The notes below the pieces were generated by a model. It had not been told where the DNA came from, did no database searches, and worked only from the letters and a program-made list of their open reading frames with translations. 47,797 nt of DNA from Hadarchaeum sp964343275 (GTDB taxonomy: Archaea; Hadarchaeota; Hadarchaeia; Hadarchaeales; Hadarchaeaceae). This document shows, piece after piece, positions 30,754 through 39,174 of this stretch. Numbering within the stretch: position 1 is the first letter of the stretch; every line of letters starts with the position of its first letter. The translations under genes and the position numbers were made by a program. The stretch lies in assembly GCA_964343275.1 (NCBI GenBank), contig CAYFIY010000007.1, forward strand, positions 1 to 47,797. The letters are read 5' to 3'.

Positions 30754-31777
30754 TATCGTCGGCGAGCGTGTTAACAAGCTGTCTCACCTCCTTGGACATG
30801 AACCTCTTAACCTTAATGAATTGTGGGTAGATTGGCAATCGTTCGCGCGGCGTGAATCCGACCCGCTCGATCGCGTTTCGGAGTTCTTGGACCTTCGGCC
30901 AAGGTCGCTCCTCGCTAATAAAGTCTGGCGTTACAGACGATATCCCTCCAAAATCGTTAGCGCCGGCTGTTATGGCGGCTGCCACAGCGTTTTCGAATTT
31001 CGAGCTGCCCTGCTCTACAATTCCTCCATTGTGGCTAAGCAGGTTCGGCGGCACTTGGAGTTTCATGTTTGGCATCAATGAGCGCGCAAGCGCAACTGCT
31101 TTCAAAAGGCTGGTCTCGCTCGGTCGCGAGTGGTCTTCCATAGGTGTGTTGGGCTTGGGGTCAAAGGGTTGGATGATTATTTCTTGGATATGTCCGTACT
31201 GCTGTTGGAGGTCCCGAATTACATGCAAAGATTGAACTAGATCTTCAAATGTTTCGCCTATGCCCACCAGCAATCCGGTTGTAAATGGAATTTTAAGTTT
31301 ACCTGCAGCTTTTATAGTCTCAAGACGCTCTCCCGGTTTTTTACCTGGGCTCTGCTCGTGAGCTGAAAGTTTTGCGACGTTTTCCAGCATTAATCCCATA
31401 CTGGCGTTATAGGGGCGCAGGCGATGAAGCTCAGCTTCTTTAAGGATTCCAGCGTTTGTATGCGGAAGTAATCCAAGTTTCAAAATTTGCCTGCATAAAT
31501 CCTCAAGGTATTCGACCGTACTTGTATAACCAAGCACTTTGAGTTTTTCTCTTGCTTCTGCATGAACCTCAGGAAGCTCTCCTAGGGTGAGCAGGGCCTC
31601 GGAACAGCCTGATATTTTTGCCCGCTTTACAAGTTTCATCACATCTCGAGGTAACATGAACCAAGAATCGTCTCCCGGTTCCCTCCTGAACCCGCAATAT
31701 GCGCAGTGGTTTCGGCATATATTGGTTATCGGAAGGAAGACATTTCGAGAGTAGCTGATTTCTCTTGAAAATTCCAA
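30734..31777 (-). CDS. cofG: FO synthase subunit 1 (radical SAM)
   Basis: This is the 347-residue partner of CofH in making the F420 chromophore precursor Fo. The radical SAM motif is CRNHCAYCGF, followed by EALLTLGE, LPHTNAG, SMGLMLEN, PFTTGLLVGIGE and the EIIIQPFDPKP segment typical of CofG. Translation starts at a TTG (31777) with GGGTGGTTCAGG just ahead. The end overlaps the cofH start. It is divergent from cofC, 42 bases away. Archaeal genes for the two subunits are separate here, as is usual, not fused as in FbiC. Confidence 0.95.
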   Translation of the reverse strand: MEFSREISYSRNVFLPITNICRNHCAYCGFRREPGDDSWFMLPRDVMKLVKRAKISGCSEALLTLGELPEVHAEAREKLKVLGYTSTVEYLEDLCRQILKLGLLPHTNAGILKEAELHRLRPYNASMGLMLENVAKLSAHEQSPGKKPGERLETIKAAGKLKIPFTTGLLVGIGETFEDLVQSLHVIRDLQQQYGHIQEIIIQPFDPKPNTPMEDHSRPSETSLLKAVALARSLMPNMKLQVPPNLLSHNGGIVEQGSSKFENAVAAAITAGANDFGGISSVTPDFISEERPWPKVQELRNAIERVGFTPRERLPIYPQFIKVKRFMSKEVRQLVNTLADDNGYRSN

Positions 31778-31819
31778 CCTGAACCACCCTGAACAAAATC
31801 ATAAATCAAAGACAGATAA

Positions 31820-32467
31820 ATGTGTTTGGTCGCGATGTCCAGCTGGGTCATCATACCTATCAAGTGTCTGAACGAGGCGAAGACAAGCTTAAAGGAGATA
31901 AGACCCGAGAATCGGGAAAAGCTGGTGCTTGCGATGCTAACCGACATGCTAAACGTGATTGGACACGCCTCCTCAATTTCTGGTGCAGCAGTTGTTTCGC
32001 CGGATAAAAAAGTACTAGATTTAGTCAGCTCACGTGGAACCGTTGCTGTAGTCGATCCGGGTCTCGGTCTTAATGGAGCTCTCAAGCTGGCGATAAAACA
32101 GGTAATCGGGTTGGGTGCATCCTCTGTTTTGATTTTTCCGGGGGATCTGCCACTTCTAAAAACAGATGACGTTGATAATTTAAACACCATGGCTATCAAT
32201 AAGCACGATGTAGTTATAGCCCCATCAAAAGCGAATGGCACTAATGCTCTACTTCTCCAGCCTCCAGACATAATTGATCTAAAGTTTGGAGGTGAGAGCT
32301 TCCCGTTGCATTTGGCTGAGGTCATCAGATCAGGTATCAATCCGCGCATATATCGCTCTCCGACAGTTGCCTTCGATGTGGACGAGACGGAAGACCTGCT
32401 TAAGATCGAATCCTCAGGAGGGGGTACTGCTACTTATAATTTCTTGCTTTCTCTGAGACAAAAGTAG
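31820..32467 (+). CDS. cofC: 2-phospho-L-lactate guanylyltransferase
   Basis: This enzyme activates 2-phospholactate (or a related phosphoacid) with GTP for CofD. It has 215 residues, a nucleotidyltransferase fold with IPIKCLNEAKTSLKEI near the start, RLALAMLTDML-like segment (KLVLAMLTDML), and the metal site in FPGDLPLLKTDD. The start may be the ATG at 31835, giving MSSWVIIPIKC, rather than the one at 31820; neither has a clear ribosome binding site. With cofD, E, G and H next to it, all dedicated F420-0 steps are encoded within 5 kb. Confidence 0.93.
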   Translation: MCLVAMSSWVIIPIKCLNEAKTSLKEIRPENREKLVLAMLTDMLNVIGHASSISGAAVVSPDKKVLDLVSSRGTVAVVDPGLGLNGALKLAIKQVIGLGASSVLIFPGDLPLLKTDDVDNLNTMAINKHDVVIAPSKANGTNALLLQPPDIIDLKFGGESFPLHLAEVIRSGINPRIYRSPTVAFDVDETEDLLKIESSGGGTATYNFLLSLRQK

Positions 32468-32592
32468 GGTATAAGCAAAGGAGCATCATGACCTCATGAC
32501 CATGTCTCACTTTGGGACAGCGATCTTTGAGTTCATGGAAATAATCGGAATTCTTATCGCTGGTAATATTAAAAAGTTAGCTGAAAACTAGT

Positions 32593-33369
32593 CTATGTTC
32601 TCCGGATAAGTCTTCTAAATATGGCTTTTCGCCTGGGTACTGGTGTCTTGATATGTCTCCAATCTATTTTTTTCATTACGGCATCCGCCAGTAGCAAGTC
32701 CATCCTGCTATTGATGTTAATAGATCGATCTGCGGGCATAACGTATGGTCGGCAAACTTTGCCTTTGAAAGAGCGCATGGTGACCAAGACATCTCGCTTC
32801 GTGGCGTAGATCGCTTCGTTTCGAATGTATACCGGAGATAGCAATTCCTGGGGCATGTTCTCTACTTCCTCTTCTGAATAGTCGACCAATCTGTCACTGA
32901 TTATTTTTTTCATTCTTGCTGGATGCCATGGACCTACTTTCATTACAGAGATTACTGAATCAGCTCCTGTTTCGATTAATTTTGTGAGCGCGTTGTCTAT
33001 ATCCTTGGCAGTTCTTAGGGGGGTGGTGGGTTGCAGCATTACAACGTAGTCGTATTTCTTGTCCTCTTGCTTCTCAACTTGGAGGACGGCGTGTCTTATC
33101 ACGTCTGTCTCAAGCGATAAATTGGTCGCTAGTTCCTCCGGTCGGACGAATGGAACATCGGCACCATAGATTTTTGAAATTTCAATAATTTGTTTGTTGT
33201 CTGAGGAAACGATTACCTTTGAAAGCAGCTTACTCTGGTTTGCGGGAACTATAGTATATGCGATCAGCGGTTTACCCAGAATAGTTCTAATATTCTTCCG
33301 GGGAATGGGTTTGGACCTACCTTGAGCGGGAATAACTCCAAGTGTTCGATACTTTTTCACATGGATCAC
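32593..33369 (-). CDS. CMP-sugar (acylneuraminate) cytidylyltransferase family protein
   Basis: This 258-residue nucleotidyltransferase of the CMP-NeuAc synthetase type activates an acidic sugar with CTP. The signature RSKPIPRKNIRTILGKPLI follows the first beta strand, with IVSSDNKQI, LQPTTPLRTAKDID and a C-terminal INSRMDLLLAD (substrate/metal Asp). The start reads as a GTG (33369). No sialic-acid or legionaminic-acid synthesis genes are nearby, so the sugar is unknown; use in surface glycan or glycoprotein making is likely. A basic C-terminal tail, PRRKAIFRRLIRR, is unusual for the family. Confidence 0.8.
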   Translation of the reverse strand: MIHVKKYRTLGVIPAQGRSKPIPRKNIRTILGKPLIAYTIVPANQSKLLSKVIVSSDNKQIIEISKIYGADVPFVRPEELATNLSLETDVIRHAVLQVEKQEDKKYDYVVMLQPTTPLRTAKDIDNALTKLIETGADSVISVMKVGPWHPARMKKIISDRLVDYSEEEVENMPQELLSPVYIRNEAIYATKRDVLVTMRSFKGKVCRPYVMPADRSININSRMDLLLADAVMKKIDWRHIKTPVPRRKAIFRRLIRRT

Positions 33370-33445
33370 TAGAAAACTTTCTTATCTTTTTAATTATTCA
33401 TTTACCTCAGTTCGCCCATCAATCATATCATCGATTTTTCTCAGG

Positions 33446-33461
33446 TGATGTTGTGACATCA
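33446..33461. other. short inverted repeat upstream of the CMP-sugar gene
   Basis: TGATGT, a four-base loop TGTG, and ACATCA form an exact six-base stem about 77 bases ahead of the CMP-sugar synthetase start. It could be a regulator site. It is short enough to arise by chance. Confidence 0.2.
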
Positions 33462-33615
33462 TCGGCAATATTGATTTGGCCCACCTTGATAAAAATTTTT
33501 GGTTTGTTTCCGTCCTCTGTATAAGTCAAGATAATATTTTGGCGAAAGTGGAATAAATCAGCGGATATTTTTTAATGATGTCAAACTAGGCATCTGTACT
33601 TGCCACCTAACCTGC

Positions 33616-34656
33616 TTATTTAATGTTAAGGATGCGTTTTCTTTTTTCATTGGATAGTTTATTCATGATTTTCGTTGGGATCGAGAATTTTTCCACTGGT
33701 TCTTCTAAAATCATGCCTTTTTTCACGGCGTCTTCGTAAACAGTGATACCTGCGTCTGTTCTAGTGATGGTGTATGTCCAACCTTTAAGCCCGACTCCTC
33801 CACATGAGATGTCTGCTAGCTCGGATGAAAAATCTGGGCAAGTATTACAGGAGGGCATAGCCAACTTTGTGAGCTCTTTCAAGGGAATATCTTTCACCTC
33901 CCTATTTTTCATTTGTATCAGGAACTTTCCCTTTATGTTTAATTTTTCAATATCGTTAAGATTTATCCCAAGTTCATTTTGGATTTTCTTTATCATCAAC
34001 GTATCGTAATAAAATTCCTCTGAGCAAAAGAGACCAACGGTGAGCGCGAGGCATTTCCCATATTTGGGCAGTGATTTCTGAATCATGCGAGCTGCTAAAA
34101 TTTGACATGGTGTACCCACAAAGCCTATCTTGGCGTAGCCGGCGGAGATGCTATTCTTTAGGAGCGGAAGGCCAGTGGACAAGGTGTACCTGGTTCCGGC
34201 GCTTCCTATTAGCTCATCACGTGTCTTGGCAAAAAAAGGCAGTGGCTTCCAAGGGTTTTCTGGATCTATTTTTGAGACTATGGCACCGTCTATGTGGCCA
34301 GACTCCAAGGCAGACGCTAGAAGTGTGGTGACTACTCCCCCATCTTGGGCCGTTTTCAATATTTCATCGTCCGCGCTTCTTGCCACCGATGCCTTTTTGT
34401 ATATCCCGGAGTTCTCCTCTGGCTCTCTTTGTCGGCCAAATATAAACTGCTCAGCCTCAACAAATGGCGATTTATAGCGAGGGCATGAACGGAGGCATAG
34501 TCCGCAATTTGTGCATTCCCCAATCGGCTCCGGTTCTCCTTTCTCCATGGAAAGAACTTTTACTGGGCAAATCGTAACACATGCTCCACAGCGGGTACAC
34601 AGTTTCGTCGAAATTACTTCTTTCTGCAGCTTGTCAAAGCCGAGCCTACTTTCCAT
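33616..34656 (-). CDS. F420 hydrogenase/dehydrogenase beta subunit-like protein (FrhB/FpoF family)
   Basis: This 346-residue iron-sulfur flavoprotein oxidises or reduces F420. An N-terminal ferredoxin part binds two [4Fe-4S] clusters: C20, C23, C26, C30 and C48, C51, C54, C58. The catalytic part follows, with AQDGGVVTTLLASAL, GSAGTRYTLS, KIGFVGTPCQILAARM, GLFCSEEFYYD and the MPSCNTCPDFSSELADISCGG segment. The family includes FrhB, FpoF, FqoF and the N-terminal half of F420-dependent sulfite reductase. No partner subunits adjoin it, so it may link F420H2 to a ferredoxin or serve a reductase encoded elsewhere. Confidence 0.88.
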   Translation of the reverse strand: MESRLGFDKLQKEVISTKLCTRCGACVTICPVKVLSMEKGEPEPIGECTNCGLCLRSCPRYKSPFVEAEQFIFGRQREPEENSGIYKKASVARSADDEILKTAQDGGVVTTLLASALESGHIDGAIVSKIDPENPWKPLPFFAKTRDELIGSAGTRYTLSTGLPLLKNSISAGYAKIGFVGTPCQILAARMIQKSLPKYGKCLALTVGLFCSEEFYYDTLMIKKIQNELGINLNDIEKLNIKGKFLIQMKNREVKDIPLKELTKLAMPSCNTCPDFSSELADISCGGVGLKGWTYTITRTDAGITVYEDAVKKGMILEEPVEKFSIPTKIMNKLSNEKRKRILNIK

Positions 34657-34900
34657 TTTGAATCTCCTCTGGTCTATTATTTTTATATCAATAGCGCTCT
34701 GCAGAATTAATATATAAGTGTTACCACCATCATAACTCTATCAAAAAAGGATCTTCTCTTTTTGAAGTCCCATATGGTATATCAAATATTATGGATTATA
34801 CTACTATGGACAAAACAACTATAAGATACCACAGAACGAGCACTATTGTGCCAAAAATATTAGCATTCTTCCTTGTTTTTAAAAAATCCGCATATGGTTT

Positions 34901-35250
34901 TTACCGTTTGGTGAAAGTTTTTCCCATTTTTGGAAATATTCTGAAGCTAAAAATAATCGTATTAAGGATCAACACGATAACGATTATATATTTTGCTGTC
35001 AAAGTGTCTATTTCAGGGGCCAAGTAATAAGCGATGTGAGACTTAGTGCTAGTCCAGAAATAATTAAAAGTACAAGCCCAAGCCATATAAGTTTGAAAAT
35101 TGTTGGCATTATTTTAATTATGAATGGGGCACTTTCCGGGTCCCTTTCGGATTTTATCATTAGAATGGCGTTTATTGTCACTCCAGCAACACCATACGCA
35201 ATACCTAAATCATGAAGCAACTGCATTGTTTTTAATGCGACCATAAACAC
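34901..35250 (-). pseudogene. small membrane protein split by a frameshift
   Basis: The first frame (ATG at 35250, GGAGG ahead) gives 80 residues with three hydrophobic stretches and stops after LTSLITWPLK. The next frame, overlapping at about 35008-35050 and running to 34901, carries on with a matching membrane segment (KYIIVIVLILNTIIFSFRIFPKMG). Joined, they make a four-helix protein of roughly 115 residues, like small archaeal/bacterial membrane proteins of unknown function. A single-base sequencing or real frameshift near 35020-35045 would explain it. The upstream palindrome and TATA element suggest it was a regulated gene. Confidence 0.5.
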
Positions 35251-35266
35251 CCTCCAACTTCAGACG

Positions 35267-35298
35267 GCAACTTTATCAAAGTTGCGGCTTTAAAAACA
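35267..35298 (-). promoter_or_regulatory. TATA element followed by palindromic operator candidate
   Basis: GCAACTTT (35267-35274), a three-base centre and AAAGTTGC (35278-35285) make an exact eight-base inverted repeat. Just upstream on the minus strand lies a TATA-like TTTTTAAAG (about 35288-35296). A palindrome directly behind the TATA box and about 17 bases before the start codon is the classic place for an archaeal repressor. Confidence 0.45.
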
Positions 35299-35434
35299 TT
35301 GTCGTATAAGCTGGGTGTTTTTTGGCGTAATGCTCCTTGATCTGGCATGGCTCACAAAATCGATGACGTTCCTAAATTCGGTCGTTTACGGTTACATACA
35401 ATATTGTTCTCAAACGTTGACTGTCGTAAAGCAT

Positions 35435-36616
35435 TCAATCCGCGAAAAGTGCGTTTAGAATTATATCTGGGTTGAATTCAACTAGATCGTCATAACCCTG
35501 TCCCGTTCCCAAGAAAATGATTGGTTTTCCTGTCACATGGGCGATGGAAAGGGCCGCCCCTCCCCTCGCGTCAGCATCCATCTTGCATAAAATGGATCCA
35601 GTGATGTGGACAGCTTGGTCGAAAGTCTTCGCCTGTTCGACAGCATCGTTTCCGGTCAGGGCATCCCCTACGAATATCACGGCATCGGGCTTGGCCACTC
35701 GCACTATTTTCTTCATCTCGTCCATCAGGTTGATATCGGTCTGCATTCTTCCCGCGGTGTCCACCAGCACCACGTCAATCCGTCTAGCTTTGGCATGGGA
35801 TATAGCGTCGTATGCGACAGCTGCGGCATCAGAACCCCGTTTTTGCTTAATGATGTCTACACCAAGGTTGTTGGCGTGTATCTCTAGTTGCTCTATGCCA
35901 GCAGCGCGAAAAGTGTCTCCGGCAGCTAGCACGACCTTGTAGCCTTGTTTACTCAGATAATGGGAAAATTTTGCGATGGTAGTTGTCTTGCCGTGACCGT
36001 TTATGCCAACGAAAACAAAAACCGCTGGCTCGCCATTTACTCGTTTTCCCTCAATGATTTTAAATAAGTCTACTTTTTGATCACTTGTCAGGACATTCCT
36101 TATAGCATCACGTAAGATCTCGCCTCCCATTTTTTTCACATCCGCCCTCAACCCGACTTTTTTCCCAACGAGCCCATTTTTAATCTGCTCTACAATGTTG
36201 TCGGCAACCGGGATTGCTACATCGCTTTCCAATATCGCCACTTGTAGATCCCAGATTATATCATCGATATCATTAGAGGTCAGCTCTCGGCCGACAACGC
36301 GCTTCACTGCTCTTATCAATCCCTTTTTGGGCTTCTCGGCTGTTAGAACTTTATGTGGCGGTTTCGGTTTTTCAGGGGCGGTATCTGGTTTTTGGTTCTC
36401 TCGAATAATTTCTTTAAACGATCCTCCGGGCGATTCCTTGCGTTCGGAAACTTTTTCGGGATGGGTCGTGACATCTCTCTCTTCTAGAGTTACAGGTAAA
36501 ACTTCCGGTTTACCTTTTCCTACTATCTTCAGAGATTCCTCGGTTGTGGATTCGGGGGCAACATCGGTGATGCGCTCCTTTATCTGCTTGAGCTTTTGTC
36601 TAAGCTTCTCAAACAT
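35435..36616 (-). CDS. ftsY: signal recognition particle receptor FtsY
   Basis: This is the SRP-receptor GTPase that docks ribosome-SRP complexes at the membrane. Residues 1-95 are a charged, Pro/Lys/Glu-rich A domain that binds membrane; the N domain follows and then the G domain with GINGHGKTTTIAKF (P-loop, 204-217), AAGDTFRAAGIEQL, VDTAGRMQTD and CKMDADARGGAAL, ending in the GQGYDDLVEFNP motif. The second loop residue His in GHGKTTT is usually Val. It is the last gene of the ribosome/prefoldin operon, 12 bases after prefoldin alpha, as in other archaea. Confidence 0.96.
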   Translation of the reverse strand: MFEKLRQKLKQIKERITDVAPESTTEESLKIVGKGKPEVLPVTLEERDVTTHPEKVSERKESPGGSFKEIIRENQKPDTAPEKPKPPHKVLTAEKPKKGLIRAVKRVVGRELTSNDIDDIIWDLQVAILESDVAIPVADNIVEQIKNGLVGKKVGLRADVKKMGGEILRDAIRNVLTSDQKVDLFKIIEGKRVNGEPAVFVFVGINGHGKTTTIAKFSHYLSKQGYKVVLAAGDTFRAAGIEQLEIHANNLGVDIIKQKRGSDAAAVAYDAISHAKARRIDVVLVDTAGRMQTDINLMDEMKKIVRVAKPDAVIFVGDALTGNDAVEQAKTFDQAVHITGSILCKMDADARGGAALSIAHVTGKPIIFLGTGQGYDDLVEFNPDIILNALFAD

Positions 36617-36628
36617 CGCCCACGGCCT

Positions 36629-37075
36629 CTATTTCTTGGGGACTTCCCTAGCTTTCTCCAATAATCGCTCGGCTTCTGGCCTGATCGCTTCGATGTGCTC
36701 TTCGAGTTTGTTCAGCTCATTCTGAGCTCTTCCAAGGGTCTGTTCGACTTCGGTTGCTCTTGTTTCCAGGACCTTTATCGCTTCATCAGCTCCTCTCTCT
36801 GCCATTACATCCGCCCCCAAACCCGTGACCACCTTGTTGGCAGATGATAGAATGGCAGCAATAAATGAATCACAACCAATTGGCACCAAAACCTCCGTGT
36901 CCGGTTTTACATCCTTCAAAACTTTGACCGCTCCTGTGGTCATGGCGAGTTCCGTCAAAGTGGACGCTAGTGTAGATATCTGTTGGCGTAACATCTCTAC
37001 AGTCGCTTGATTGTTGTTAAGCTCGTTGACTAGACGTTGTAGTTTGTCCTTCTCATCATCCTTTAAATTTTTCAT
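36629..37075 (-). CDS. pfdA: prefoldin alpha subunit
   Basis: Prefoldin captures unfolded proteins and hands them to the thermosome. This 148-residue alpha subunit has two long coiled-coil helices, residues 1-50 and 95-145, around a beta-hairpin core (EVLVPIGCDSFIAAIL, KVVTGLGADVMAERG). TAAGGTGA precedes the start. It sits between L18Ae and ftsY in the typical archaeal order. Confidence 0.94.
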   Translation of the reverse strand: MKNLKDDEKDKLQRLVNELNNNQATVEMLRQQISTLASTLTELAMTTGAVKVLKDVKPDTEVLVPIGCDSFIAAILSSANKVVTGLGADVMAERGADEAIKVLETRATEVEQTLGRAQNELNKLEEHIEAIRPEAERLLEKAREVPKK

Positions 37076-37079
37076 ACAT

Positions 37080-37301
37080 TCACCTTAACATAGCCAAGAC
37101 TTCTGGGTCTTTTACTTCCTCAGGCTTAACTTCAGTAACTTCATCTATATGAATCATGTTACGTGTCATTTTATTTCTGCTCCCGATTTCAGAGTAAACT
37201 CTTTCAAGGGCGTGACCTTTGGACGGCGCTACTAAATCACGCTTGAATTTTTGCCTGAAGATTCCCTGTTTGAACCAACCGCGAACTCGATATATCTGCA
37301 A
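37080..37301 (-). CDS. rpl18a: large-subunit ribosomal protein L18Ae (LX)
   Basis: This is a 73-residue archaeal LX protein of the 50S subunit. MQIYRVRGWFKQ at the start, the basic KFKRDLVAPSKGHALERVYSEIGSRNKM segment and the C-terminal acidic end match the family. It starts at a TTG (37301) preceded by GAGGTGG. It lies between eIF6 and prefoldin alpha with short gaps. Confidence 0.93.
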   Translation of the reverse strand: MQIYRVRGWFKQGIFRQKFKRDLVAPSKGHALERVYSEIGSRNKMTRNMIHIDEVTEVKPEEVKDPEVLAMLR

Positions 37302-37310
37302 GTTTCCACC

Positions 37311-37964
37311 TCATATAAAACCTAGCGCGCTTTCAATCCTACCCAATTCTGGTCCCGTAGTGGTCATGCCGACAATTACGCCATTTGAGTTAGCCACCAT
37401 GCAAAGTCCAACGAACTTTGCCCCTCCACATGCCGTTCCAACATCGGCTGATACGTCTAGGCTCTCTTCAGCTAATCTCACTTCCGGCTCTGATGCGTCT
37501 GGGTGCAGGATAATTCCTCGGTTGGTCGCTACGGCGACTGCACCTACATTTTTTATCCCCGCGATAGTTCCTCGCTTTACTGAGACATTTAACTTTTCAC
37601 TGATTAGTTTCAAAATTTCGTCAGGTAGATCAGGGTTCGCTAGAGCTCCGAAGTCATTGGCGAGGACGAGGTTCCCGAATGCGGTTAACTTCCCCGGGAG
37701 TTTTGCCACTCCGATGTTTAAGTCCTCATGCCCACCAATCTCAAATAACTCCGAACATATTACTCCTGTTGAGTTCCCTGCGGCCATTATGCCGATCAGA
37801 GGGCTTCGATCTATGTCTGTCCTGACGACGGACGCTCCTAAGGAGTTCGTCACTTCTTTTTCCTCGAAATGAAAATATTTTGGCAAAAGTGCAACTCTAT
37901 CAGTACACAAGGAAAAAACCCCTAAATATGGATTCCTGTTAAAGCCCATCCTGGTTATAGCCAT
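37311..37964 (-). CDS. eif6: translation initiation factor 6 (aIF6)
   Basis: aIF6 binds the 50S subunit and prevents early joining to the 30S. This 217-residue protein has the pentameric beta-alpha propeller pattern: repeated segments around NPYLGVF, LIGIMAAGNSTGVICSELFE, NLVLANDFGALANPDLPDE, AVATNRGIILHPDAS and LCMVANSNGVIVGMTTTGPEL. GGTGTAAGG precedes the ATG at 37964; a second ATG five codons later is less likely. Confidence 0.95.
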   Translation of the reverse strand: MAITRMGFNRNPYLGVFSLCTDRVALLPKYFHFEEKEVTNSLGASVVRTDIDRSPLIGIMAAGNSTGVICSELFEIGGHEDLNIGVAKLPGKLTAFGNLVLANDFGALANPDLPDEILKLISEKLNVSVKRGTIAGIKNVGAVAVATNRGIILHPDASEPEVRLAEESLDVSADVGTACGGAKFVGLCMVANSNGVIVGMTTTGPELGRIESALGFI

Positions 37965-37980
37965 CCTTACACCTTGTTTA

Positions 37981-38265
37981 TCAGGCCAGAAAGGCTTTCA
38001 CAGACCCATCGTCTTCCTTTACAGCCTTCACCCTGACTTTTGCTGGAGGCTTCTTGGCCCCTCTCTCCCAAAGTTTTTGGTTTAAGGAGGGGTCTAGAGA
38101 AATTTCTTCTGCTTTCATGTGTCTCATCAAAAACTTGCGTACTATTCCCACTGCCCGATTTGTGCGCTTTTGCCTCGCTGTCTTTTTGGATTCTCTCAAT
38201 GGTATAATAAATATTTTCTCATTCGGCATGAAATCATCTATGGTTTTATTCTCTGTCTGCGCCAA
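37981..38265 (-). CDS. rpl31e: large-subunit ribosomal protein L31e
   Basis: This 50S protein near the exit tunnel has 94 residues from a TTG at 38265. The core RTNRAVGIVRKFLMRHMKAEEISLDPSLNQKLWERGAKKPPAKVRVK-type arrangement is characteristic, here seen as KIFIIPLRESKK then NRAVGIVRKFLMRH and KLWERGAKKPP. The TTG start overlaps the end of L39e by 28 bases; an ATG at 38229, beyond the L39e stop, is an alternative and would give a more usual short N-terminus. Confidence 0.93.
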   Translation of the reverse strand: MAQTENKTIDDFMPNEKIFIIPLRESKKTARQKRTNRAVGIVRKFLMRHMKAEEISLDPSLNQKLWERGAKKPPAKVRVKAVKEDDGSVKAFLA

Positions 38266-38393
38266 GTCCTATGCTTGATGTTTGAGCGTACCCTACCCTT
38301 GGTCTTTGCCATGACCCACATCGGGGCCCTTCGCGTGTACTTCCCAGCCCTGCCCAGTCTCTTCTTCAAAGGTGCTGGCTTATTCCTGGCCAA
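38238..38393 (-). CDS. rpl39e: large-subunit ribosomal protein L39e (51 residues)
   Basis: A very small, Arg/Lys-rich ribosomal protein that lines the peptide exit tunnel. I translated it by hand: start TTG at 38393 with AAGGAGA ahead, TAG at 38238-38240. The sequence has the family pattern ARNKPAPLKKRLGRAGK, RRAPMWVMAKTKGRV and HRTWRRQRIKP, and is exactly 51 residues, the usual L39e length. A stop codon lies five codons upstream in frame, so TTG is the only sensible start. Its end overlaps the proposed L31e start. Confidence 0.95.
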   Translation of the reverse strand: MARNKPAPLKKRLGRAGKYTRRAPMWVMAKTKGRVRSNIKHRTWRRQRIKP

Positions 38394-38394
38394 A

Positions 38395-38715
38395 TCAAGC
38401 TCTCCTTATCTTGTACCCTCTCTTCCGTGACTGTAGCCTGTTTAGTATCTCCTTTAGCTGCGAATCTGTTATTTTTTCTCCGAGCTTTCCGGACTGGCCT
38501 AGCTGTATTAGCTGTAGCTCAAGCTGGTCGGCGAACTCGGGCTTTACAGCACGGATGTTTGCCAATCTGCTTCTCGCCTCAGGCGTTAAAATTTGCATGA
38601 TGGCTGCTCGCTTCTGAACTTCAAAATGCTGTTTCTGCGCCTGCTCTTGGTACTGATCTTGGAGTTCCCGCATTTTACGCCTGCGTAGTTCTTCCATCTC
38701 TTCGTCTTCTTTCAC
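38395..38715 (-). CDS. PDCD5-family DNA-binding protein
   Basis: This 106-residue helical protein belongs to the archaeal/eukaryotic PDCD5 (TFAR19) family, with EELRRRKMRELQ at the start, ILTPEARSRLANIRAVKPEFADQLE and ITDSQLKEILNRLQSRKRGYKIRR at the end. The role in archaea is unsettled; DNA or ribosome association has been proposed. It starts at a GTG (38715), five bases behind the S19e stop, and ends 2 bases from the L39e start. Confidence 0.93.
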   Translation of the reverse strand: MKEDEEMEELRRRKMRELQDQYQEQAQKQHFEVQKRAAIMQILTPEARSRLANIRAVKPEFADQLELQLIQLGQSGKLGEKITDSQLKEILNRLQSRKRGYKIRRA

Positions 38716-38719
38716 TTTA

Positions 38720-39151
38720 TCAAGCCTTCCCTTCGCTCTTTATCTTTTTCGATATGTCTTCGACCATGATTACGCCATTGGTAGATAACTTCCTACCCTC
38801 TTGCCCCGCCTTACTCACGAGTCCCGCTTTTTCGAGCTGCTGCAGAATCACGCGAATTATCTTCCCACCTGCTTTCTTGAAATGGGTAGGAACTTGTCCG
38901 CGGTGCTGTCCCCCCCCGTAGAAACTGCGCAGCCTCGATATCCCAACCGGTCCATCAATGTAAATCCGTCGCAAGATCGAGGCGGCCCTAATATACCACC
39001 AGTCTGGTTGTTCAGGTGGGCGCTCCTTATGAACCCCAGTTTTCGTGAAGATGCTCCACTGAGGTGGTGCTAGCTCATTCAACTTCTTTAGCTCTTCGCT
39101 AAGCTGCCGAATCAGTGCGTTTGGAGAAACTTCCGCAATCGACATTTTCAT
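38720..39151 (-). CDS. rps19e: small-subunit ribosomal protein S19e
   Basis: This 143-residue 30S protein, absent from bacteria, acts in small-subunit maturation. PPEQPDWWYIRAASILRRIY, RLRSFYGGGQHRGQVPTHF and ILQQLEKAGLV are the family's conserved stretches. It follows Rpp21 and precedes PDCD5, the common archaeal order. Confidence 0.95.
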   Translation of the reverse strand: MKMSIAEVSPNALIRQLSEELKKLNELAPPQWSIFTKTGVHKERPPEQPDWWYIRAASILRRIYIDGPVGISRLRSFYGGGQHRGQVPTHFKKAGGKIIRVILQQLEKAGLVSKAGQEGRKLSTNGVIMVEDISKKIKSEGKA

Positions 39152-39174
39152 TCCAACCTAAATTTGATAGTCCT

